From NCBI GenBank assembly GCA_026985755.1, contig JALSPX010000012.1, positions 1 through 5,542 on the forward strand: DNA of 5,542 nucleotides. Reading direction: 5' to 3'. This DNA comes from Sulfurovum sp. (GTDB taxonomy: Bacteria > Campylobacterota > Campylobacteria > Campylobacterales > Sulfurovaceae). A program made the translations under genes and the position numbers. Each line of letters begins with the position of its first letter. The stretch's first letter is position 1. This document shows, one piece after another, positions 1-4,495 of this stretch. Below the pieces are notes generated by a model. That model made no database searches and was not told the origin of the DNA. It worked only from the letters and a program-made list of their open reading frames with translations.

Positions 1-1
1 A

Positions 2-616
2 ATCAAAATGCTTGAAGAGACAGGCTTTTGTTTTTTTCCTGCTACAGATCATCATCCTGCGATGAAGCACATTATGCCTATACGTAAAAGTATCGAGCAT
101 CGAACGATTTTTAACCTACTAGGACCGCTTACAAATCCTGCAGGGGCACAAAAGTATTTGCTAGGCGTCTTTGATGCTTCATATGTCAAGGTGATGGCAG
201 AGGCACTGCTAAAATTAGATACTAAAAGAGCCTATGTGGTCTCTAGCTTAGATGGTATGGATGAGATAGGTATCTCTACCCATACTGCTTTTGCCTATGT
301 AGAAGCAGGACGTATCTCCGAAGGAGAGATAAACCCTGAAGCCTTTGGATTTACACTTTCCCCCAAAGAAGCCATATTAGGGGGCGATGCCATGCATAAT
401 GCGCAGATAACACGAGATATATTCTCTGGAGAAGAGCTAGGAGCCAAGAGAGATATCGTGGTACTCAACGCTGCTTTTGCACTCTTTGTAGATGGGAACG
501 TACGTGATATGCAAGAAGCCATAGCGATGACAAAAGCACAGCTAGAGAGTGGAAAGGCTAGAGAGCATTTGAATTTTATGGCGGATGTTTCAAATAAATT
601 AGAAATTAGAAATTAG
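2..616 (+). CDS. trpD: Anthranilate phosphoribosyltransferase, C-terminal part (5' end outside window)
   Basis: This enzyme transfers phosphoribose from PRPP to anthranilate, the second step of tryptophan synthesis from chorismate, in the cytoplasm. The frame is open from base 2, so the ATG at 8 is an internal methionine and not the start. About 204 residues are present; the family is usually 330-345 residues, so roughly the first 130, including the N-terminal glycine-rich PRPP loop, lie to the left. Visible family landmarks, in order, are HPAMKH (53-70) and the PIRK..., RTIFNLLGPLTNP segment (to about 139), which shape the anthranilate site. DGMDE follows (251-265), and its Asp-Glu pair corresponds to the Mg-binding pair of the family. 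Next come a GGDA..NA segment (381-410) and RDIVVLNAAFALFV near the end. The last codons (LEIRN, TAG) lie inside a 7-bp tandem repeat. tsaE starts 8 nt downstream, suggesting cotranscription, although the two functions are unrelated. The identification is secure; only the 5' extent is unknown. Confidence 0.96.
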   Translation: MKMLEETGFCFFPATDHHPAMKHIMPIRKSIEHRTIFNLLGPLTNPAGAQKYLLGVFDASYVKVMAEALLKLDTKRAYVVSSLDGMDEIGISTHTAFAYVEAGRISEGEINPEAFGFTLSPKEAILGGDAMHNAQITRDIFSGEELGAKRDIVVLNAAFALFVDGNVRDMQEAIAMTKAQLESGKAREHLNFMADVSNKLEIRN

Positions 617-621
617 AAATT
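601..621. repeat. Heptanucleotide tandem repeat (AGAAATT x3) across trpD stop
   Basis: Three perfect head-to-tail copies of AGAAATT occupy 601-607, 608-614 and 615-621, preceded by an imperfect copy (ATAAATT, 594-600). The array encodes the last TrpD residues, contains its TAG stop (614-616) and fills almost all of the gap up to the tsaE ATG at 625. Because the unit is 7 bp, gain or loss of one copy would move the trpD end into another frame and change its distance from tsaE. With two copies the TrpD frame would read about ten codons into tsaE before meeting a TGA. The copies are seen directly; any role is inference. Confidence 0.9.
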
Positions 622-624
622 ATA

Positions 625-1050
625 ATGAAAGAGATAGAAGCCTCATTAGATGAGTTAAGTAAAGTTGTAGACTATTTAAATAAAACGTTACCCTCAAATG
701 CTATTGTATTTTTACGGGGTGACCTCGCAGCGGGTAAAACGACACTTACCCAAGCCATAGCCAAAGCCAAAGGTATCGTAGGAGAGGTGACTTCGCCTAC
801 TTTTTCGCTGCAGCAATGTTACGAAGGAAATAATGGAGAAAACTTGTATCATTATGACCTCTATAGACTAGAGCATGAGGAGTTCATGCAGATGGGGCTT
901 TTTGAGGAGTTTGAGAAGTCTGGTTGGCATATGGTGGAGTGGGGAAGTGATGGACTTAAAGAGTTTTTAGAGAGCGTTGGCTATAATGTTGCGATGATAG
1001 AGATAGAACCCTCTAAAAATAATAGCAGAGACTATAGGATAACGTATTGA
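625..1050 (+). CDS. tsaE: tRNA threonylcarbamoyladenosine (t6A) biosynthesis ATPase TsaE
   Basis: TsaE is the small P-loop ATPase that drives cycles of the TsaB-TsaD-TsaE complex, which places t6A at position 37 of ANN-decoding tRNAs. It is cytoplasmic. The 141-residue length is normal for the family (about 135-160). The Walker A loop is GDLAAGKT (residues 32-39); most family members have Gly where the first of the two Ala residues stands, a mild variation that keeps the GxxxxGKT pattern. The family motif SPTF is at 57-60, HYDLYRL at 76-82 supplies the metal-site Asp78, and VEW at 104-106 supplies the conserved Glu105. The ATG at 625 gives the full N-terminal strand before the P-loop. No convincing Shine-Dalgarno precedes it, since the upstream bases are the AGAAATT repeat, so translation may depend on ribosomes finishing trpD 8 nt upstream. 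The stop overlaps the lptB start (TGATG). The partners tsaB and tsaD are not in the window. Confidence 0.95.
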   Translation: MKEIEASLDELSKVVDYLNKTLPSNAIVFLRGDLAAGKTTLTQAIAKAKGIVGEVTSPTFSLQQCYEGNNGENLYHYDLYRLEHEEFMQMGLFEEFEKSGWHMVEWGSDGLKEFLESVGYNVAMIEIEPSKNNSRDYRITY

Positions 1051-1772
1051 TGCATACACTCGAAGCACAAGGTTTGGCGAAAACAATTAAAAAAACAAAG
1101 ATTGTTCATGATATCTCTTTGGCAGTAAAATCCAAAGAGATTGTGGGATTACTAGGTCCCAATGGTGCAGGTAAAACCACATCATTTTATATGGTATGTG
1201 GACTTACAGATGCCACAGAAGGCAGTGTCTATCTAGATGGAGAAGATGTGACTAAACTACCACTAAGTGCACGTGCAAAAATGGGTATAGGGTACTTGCC
1301 ACAAGAGTCTAGCATCTTTAAAGATCTTACGGTAGAAGAGAATTTATTGATTGCAGCAGAAGCATTGAATTTGTCTAAAAAAGAGGTGCATCCACGTATA
1401 GAGAAACTGCTTGAAATATTTAATATAGAGCCTATACGTGCACGACTAGGTATACGACTGAGCGGTGGAGAAAGACGAAGGGTTGAAATAGCTAGAGCTT
1501 TGGTGGGTAATCCTAAATTTTTATTACTTGATGAACCTTTTGCGGGAGTTGATCCTATTGCTGTAATAGATATACAAAGTATCATTAAACAACTTGTTGA
1601 GTTGGATATGGGAATACTTATTACCGATCATAATGTACGTGAGACATTGGGTATTTGTGATAGAGCCTATGTGATGAGAAGTGGAGAAATGTTAGCCACA
1701 GGTACTTCAGAAGAGATAGCACGTGATGAAAATGTACGTAAGTACTATCTGGGTGAAAATTTTACGTTTTAA
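1050..1772 (+). CDS. lptB: LPS export ABC transporter ATP-binding protein LptB
   Basis: LptB is the cytoplasmic ATPase that, as a dimer bound to LptF/LptG, powers extraction of lipopolysaccharide from the inner membrane and its passage over the Lpt bridge. At 240 residues it matches the family (E. coli 241). All ABC elements are intact: Walker A GPNGAGKT (36-43), Q-loop Gln85 in YLPQE, Phe90 in SIFKDLT (the groove residue that contacts the coupling helices in E. coli), signature LSGGERRRVEIARAL (137-151), Walker B FLLLDE with catalytic Glu162, D-loop AGVD, and H-loop His194. The YLGENF ending is typical of LptB and helps separate it from the related amino-acid transporter ATPase LivF. The chosen ATG shares one base with the tsaE TGA. 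A TTG at 1047 directly precedes it and would add one residue. AGGA at 1036-1039 lies 7 nt before the TTG and 10 nt before the ATG, so either start is possible. The lptA/C/F/G genes are not in the window. Confidence 0.96.
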   Translation: MHTLEAQGLAKTIKKTKIVHDISLAVKSKEIVGLLGPNGAGKTTSFYMVCGLTDATEGSVYLDGEDVTKLPLSARAKMGIGYLPQESSIFKDLTVEENLLIAAEALNLSKKEVHPRIEKLLEIFNIEPIRARLGIRLSGGERRRVEIARALVGNPKFLLLDEPFAGVDPIAVIDIQSIIKQLVELDMGILITDHNVRETLGICDRAYVMRSGEMLATGTSEEIARDENVRKYYLGENFTF

Positions 1773-1859
1773 ACCTACATAATGAGCCTTTTGGCGAAAG
1801 TTTGATAGTATGAAAAATTCCCTTAATGGTGCGCTGAAAATGACACCCTACAGATCTTT

Positions 1860-2612
1860 ATGACACTGAAAAAAATAAAAATCCTTTTAGACAATGAAGT
1901 TATTTGTCGAAACAATCGTTTAGAGATTTCATTGGATAAACCAGATCCCCTTTTGATTGCTAAAGAGCATAATGATGAAACCATAGCACTTATCTGTGCA
2001 CTCTTTGCCTATGGTAATGCCAAATTAATTGTAAAGTTTTTACAAAGTTTGGATTTTTCTTTGTTAGAAGCCAGTGATGAAGTAATTAGAAATGAACTTT
2101 CTACACACTATTATCGTTTTCAGAATGCACAAGACATTGCTACACTTTTTATTGCATTAAAAAGAGTCAAAACTATGGATAGTATTGAAAATATTTTTTA
2201 TGCTGGATACAAAAAAGAGGAAGATATTTTAGAGGGTCTATGGAAATTCATCGATACTTTAAAATCTGTCATTTCCTATGAGAGTAGAGGGTATGATTTT
2301 TTAGTGGGCTCTGTACCCAAAAAGCTTAGTAGTATGGGGACTTATAAACGGTATATGATGTATTTGCGTTGGATGGTACGTAAAGATGAATTAGATTTAG
2401 GGCTCTGGTCAAAAATAGACAAAAAAGAGTTAATTTTGCCTTTAGATACACATACATTTCAGGTCTCTCAACGTTTAGGATTACTAAAGCGTAAAACCTA
2501 TGATATGAAAGCCGCTATCGAAATCACGAAAAAATTATCTCATTTTGACAGAAGTGACCCCATCAAGTATGATTTTGCACTCTACAGATTAGGACAAGAA
2601 AAATTAGCCTAA
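1860..2612 (+). CDS. TIGR02757 family protein (function unknown)
   Basis: This is a 250-residue soluble protein of the TIGR02757 family, which is widespread in Campylobacterota and Bacteroidota and has no established function. I recognise it from the N-terminal pattern DKPDPLLIAKEHNDETIALICALFAYGN (about 26-53) and from the C-terminal blocks. These are YLRWMVRKDELDLGLW (168-183), PLDTHTFQVSQRLGLL (194-209) and DPIKYDFALYRLG (233-245). The invariant-looking Asp/His in PLDTH and the helical make-up loosely recall helix-hairpin-helix DNA glycosylases, but that link is a guess. No signal peptide or membrane helix is visible. The frame upstream is open only to a TAA at 1824-1826 and has no earlier ATG, GTG or TTG start, so ATG 1860 is the natural choice, although no clear Shine-Dalgarno precedes it. 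It lies 87 bp after lptB, where Campylobacter carries rpoN. The stop is part of a short AT-rich palindrome (2602-2614), and a promoter for atpB follows. Confidence 0.85.
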   Translation: MTLKKIKILLDNEVICRNNRLEISLDKPDPLLIAKEHNDETIALICALFAYGNAKLIVKFLQSLDFSLLEASDEVIRNELSTHYYRFQNAQDIATLFIALKRVKTMDSIENIFYAGYKKEEDILEGLWKFIDTLKSVISYESRGYDFLVGSVPKKLSSMGTYKRYMMYLRWMVRKDELDLGLWSKIDKKELILPLDTHTFQVSQRLGLLKRKTYDMKAAIEITKKLSHFDRSDPIKYDFALYRLGQEKLA

Positions 2613-2641
2613 TTATTAGTCAAAATTAAGTCCATAAAAGC

Positions 2642-2647
2642 TATAAT
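2642..2647 (+). promoter_or_regulatory. Predicted sigma-70 promoter (-10 box) for atpB
   Basis: A perfect TATAAT preceded by GC stands 30 bp before the atpB start. No good -35 hexamer is found at 16-18 bp; the best match, TAGTCA (2617-2622), is 19 bp away and weak. This fits the vegetative promoters described in Campylobacterota, which rely on the -10 box and AT-rich upstream DNA. The start point would fall near the CAAT at 2653-2656. An 8-bp palindrome, TGCATGCA (2647-2654), overlaps the expected start; no regulator can be named. Confidence 0.7.
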
Positions 2648-2665
2648 GCATGCAATATTATTACA

Positions 2666-2671
2666 AGAGGA
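2666..2671 (+). promoter_or_regulatory. Ribosome binding site of atpB
   Basis: AGAGGA lies 6 nt before the ATG at 2678. It is one of the two clearest Shine-Dalgarno sequences in the window and supports this start for atpB. Confidence 0.8.
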
Positions 2672-2677
2672 TGTTTT

Positions 2678-3361
2678 ATGGAAGGTGTATTTACTTATCT
2701 TGGCGGTATATTTGGAGAGAGCAATCACTCAATTGTACTTGTGGCTCACTTACTTTTAGTGGCGGTGATTGTAGTGCTTATAGCAAAAATGGCAACTAAA
2801 AGCTTTAGAGTGGTGCCAAATGGTGCACAAAATGTGATGGAAGCATACCTCGGTGGCGTGATAGCTATGGGTAAAGATGTAATTGGTGAAGAGCTAGCAC
2901 GTAAATATTTGCCACTTGTTGCAGCGGTGGGGATGTTTATTTTTGTATCTAATGTGATTGGCATTATTCCAGGGTTTGAATCTCCGACATCTAATATTAA
3001 TGTGACTTTACCTTTGGCACTTTTGGTATTTTTTTACTATAATTATGAAGGTATTAAAGAGCATGGTGTAGGAAAATATTTTGCACACTTTGCAGGGCCA
3101 GTAAAAGCATTGGCTCCATTGATGTTTCCTATCGAGATAGTTTCTCATATTTCAAGAATTATCTCTCTTAGTTTCCGTTTGTTTGGTAATATCAAAGGGG
3201 ATGACTTGTTTTTATGGGTACTTCTTATGCTTGTACCATTTATTGCACCATTGCCTGCATACCTTCTGCTTTCATTCTCTGCATTGTTACAAACCTTTGT
3301 ATTTATGATCCTTATTTATGTATACCTAGCGGGTGCTGTAGCGATAGATGAAGATCACTAA
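2678..3361 (+). CDS. atpB: F0F1 ATP synthase subunit a
   Basis: Subunit a is the inner-membrane stator protein forming the two proton half-channels against the c-ring of F-type ATP synthase. The 227-residue length is typical for Campylobacterota (E. coli has 271, with a longer N-terminus). Visible landmarks are a first membrane helix at about 18-37, VPNGAQNVMEAY (46-57), a segment with SNVIGIIPGFESPTSNINVT (91-110), and the signature SLSFRLFGNIKGDD (163-176). The latter holds the essential Arg167 (E. coli aArg210), Asn171 and an acidic residue at the place of E. coli aGlu219 (Asp176). The last helix contains Gln205 (E. coli aGln252) in LLQTFVFMILIYVYLAGA. No other ATP synthase gene is adjacent. 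A detached atpB, away from the F1 genes and atpE, is the usual arrangement in this phylum. It has its own promoter and strong RBS, and a small membrane-protein gene follows 19 nt later. Confidence 0.97.
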   Translation: MEGVFTYLGGIFGESNHSIVLVAHLLLVAVIVVLIAKMATKSFRVVPNGAQNVMEAYLGGVIAMGKDVIGEELARKYLPLVAAVGMFIFVSNVIGIIPGFESPTSNINVTLPLALLVFFYYNYEGIKEHGVGKYFAHFAGPVKALAPLMFPIEIVSHISRIISLSFRLFGNIKGDDLFLWVLLMLVPFIAPLPAYLLLSFSALLQTFVFMILIYVYLAGAVAIDEDH

Positions 3362-3380
3362 AATTAGTGTTATATAAGCT

Positions 3381-3644
3381 ATGAGATTAAAAGATAAATC
3401 TTTACATGTTATAGTTAATTTTCTTTTAGGGGTATCATGGGCTTCTATGCTTGTAGGAGCTGTTACCTCCTTCCTCTCTTTTTACGAAGAAACATTTTTC
3501 TTTGCGTTGGTTTCTGCTTTTATTGCTGCTTTACCAGGGTTGGTAGGAATACTTGCCATAGAACATTTTATTAACAGTAAAGAGAAGCTTTATGAATTAC
3601 AAAAACAGACAAAAATCCTAGAAGATGCATTTAAAAATAAATAA
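3381..3644 (+). CDS. Small two-helix membrane protein downstream of atpB
   Basis: This is an 87-residue protein of unproven function. A short basic N-terminus (MRLKDK) is followed by two hydrophobic segments, about residues 10-34 and 39-60, separated by an acidic turn (YEET). After these comes a 27-residue charged, helical-looking tail (from about 61). By the positive-inside rule both ends should face the cytoplasm, giving a hairpin with a soluble helix. No named domain is recognised. Campylobacter jejuni, as I recall, also has a small membrane-protein gene next to its lone atpB (the Cj1203c/Cj1204c pair), so the pairing may be conserved. The topology resembles AtpI/AtpZ helpers encoded beside F0 genes in other bacteria, but similarity to them is not claimed. 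Start: ATG 3381, 19 nt after the atpB stop with only a poor Shine-Dalgarno, so it probably depends on the atpB transcript and on ribosomes leaving atpB. Its 3' end overlaps the next gene by 20 nt. Confidence 0.85.
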   Translation: MRLKDKSLHVIVNFLLGVSWASMLVGAVTSFLSFYEETFFFALVSAFIAALPGLVGILAIEHFINSKEKLYELQKQTKILEDAFKNK

Positions 3645-4392
3645 ATTATTCAGTATATTATTCTTTTTTAGTGCTTTGTATGCAGAAAGCAAAACAGTAG
3701 CGTATCGTGTAGAGTTTGGTATAGTGGGTGAAGTAGCAAAGATACAGAGCCAATATACCAAAACAAAAAATACTTACACGATAGATACAAAAGTAAAAGT
3801 GATTGGGATGTTGGCAAAAATGGCAACCAATAACTTAAGAGAAGAGCATATTTCCAAAGGTACGATAGATAAAAGCGGTCTTCATGTTACAAATGATTTC
3901 ACTATGCTTAAGCATTATGGGAACTATAGGAGTATCACACATTATCATGTAGATCATCAAAAAAAGAAAATTATCAAAACATACAAAAAATGGAGAGTAT
4001 ATGATAATAAAAAAGAGCGTAAAGTCTCTGAATATAGTTATATCTTAGGATATTATGCAAAAGATGATTTAATTACACTATTTTTAAATTTGCATAAACA
4101 TATACCTAATAAAATGTTAGCTCGAAAATATATTTTTAAGGCTATAGGTGAAGATAGGAAACAAGGTAGGGTAGATATAGATATACCAAAAGCTAAAGAA
4201 AAAAAAGAGATGATTAAACTTCTTGGTAAGCCTAAAAAAAATGAGTGGTTGGCAAATGTTATTATGCATCGAAAGCTTTATAATAGTAAAAAAGGTGAGC
4301 TTATGGTACGCATGAATGGTGAGAGTCTGATTGAAAAAGCTGTATTAAAAGATATATTCATGTATGGCGATGTTAGAATTATTAGAGAATAA
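3625..4392 (+). CDS. Secreted DUF3108-like protein
   Basis: This 255-residue protein is predicted to be exported. A basic n-region (MHLKINK) and a hydrophobic core (LFSILFFFSALYA) end in an Ala-x-Ala-like site, with likely signal peptidase I cleavage after Ala20 (before ESKT). There is no lipobox Cys. The mature part starts with an alternating pattern, YRVEFGIVGEVAKIQSQY, and continues with beta-type strands and many Lys residues. I assign it to the DUF3108 type on this overall look, with moderate certainty. Members are periplasmic or outer-membrane-associated proteins of unknown function. ATG 3625 is the first possible start, since an in-frame TAG lies at 3619-3621, and it gives a complete signal peptide. 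It overlaps the preceding gene by 20 nt and has AGAAG immediately upstream, too close for a normal Shine-Dalgarno, which suggests translational coupling. Two A8 tracts (4199-4206, 4234-4241) fall in Lys codons. No clear terminator follows. Confidence 0.8.
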   Translation: MHLKINKLFSILFFFSALYAESKTVAYRVEFGIVGEVAKIQSQYTKTKNTYTIDTKVKVIGMLAKMATNNLREEHISKGTIDKSGLHVTNDFTMLKHYGNYRSITHYHVDHQKKKIIKTYKKWRVYDNKKERKVSEYSYILGYYAKDDLITLFLNLHKHIPNKMLARKYIFKAIGEDRKQGRVDIDIPKAKEKKEMIKLLGKPKKNEWLANVIMHRKLYNSKKGELMVRMNGESLIEKAVLKDIFMYGDVRIIRE

Positions 4393-4458
4393 ATATTACC
4401 TCCCCAAAGAAGTATGTTAGTTAGTTTGATAATAACCTCATATAAATAAGCAAAATGC

Positions 4459-4464
4459 TATAAT
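4459..4464 (+). promoter_or_regulatory. Predicted promoter (extended -10) for gatB
   Basis: TGCTATAAT is a perfect -10 box with the TGn extension, 31 bp before the gatB ATG. The best -35-like hexamer, TTGATA (4426-4431), is 27 bp away and so too far to count; the TG extension would compensate. The transcript would begin near CAAT at 4470-4473. The layout closely matches that in front of atpB. Confidence 0.72.
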
Positions 4465-4482
4465 ATTCTCAATAATATACTT

Positions 4483-4487
4483 GAGGA
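4483..4487 (+). promoter_or_regulatory. Ribosome binding site of gatB
   Basis: GAGGA lies 8 nt before the ATG at 4496. It supports that start, which also gives the standard GatB N-terminus (FETVIGLEVHVQL). Confidence 0.8.
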
Positions 4488-4495
4488 TATACCCT

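Noticed and set aside
295..522. 75-codon open frame on the - strand inside trpD
   Set aside because: It lies wholly antisense to a clearly recognised enzyme, shows no family motif and has no start context; it is a codon-usage shadow.
1229..1585. 118-codon open frame on the - strand inside lptB
   Set aside because: It is antisense to the ABC signature and Walker B region; Ser-rich, low-information protein typical of a shadow frame.
1786..1800. GCCTTTTGGC / CTTTTGGCGAAAG as a rho-independent terminator of lptB
   Set aside because: The stem is only 3-5 weak pairs, and only TTT then GATAG follows, not a U-tract.
2602..2614. Palindrome AATTAGCCTAATT at the end of the TIGR02757 gene, as a possible terminator
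   Set aside because: The arms are AT-rich with a single central base, no stable GC stem and no following T-run.
2746..2964. 72-codon open frame on the - strand inside atpB
   Set aside because: It is antisense to conserved atpB codons, with no RBS or recognisable protein.
4199..4241. Two A8 runs (4199-4206 and 4234-4241) as phase-variation tracts in the DUF3108-like gene
   Set aside because: They are ordinary Lys codons in a Lys-rich, AT-rich gene; phase-variable tracts in this phylum are usually longer G/C runs.
4393..4495. Search for a small gene, tRNA or terminator in the 103-bp spacer before gatB
   Set aside because: Apart from the promoter and RBS reported, no cloverleaf, GC-rich hairpin or small frame with an RBS was seen.
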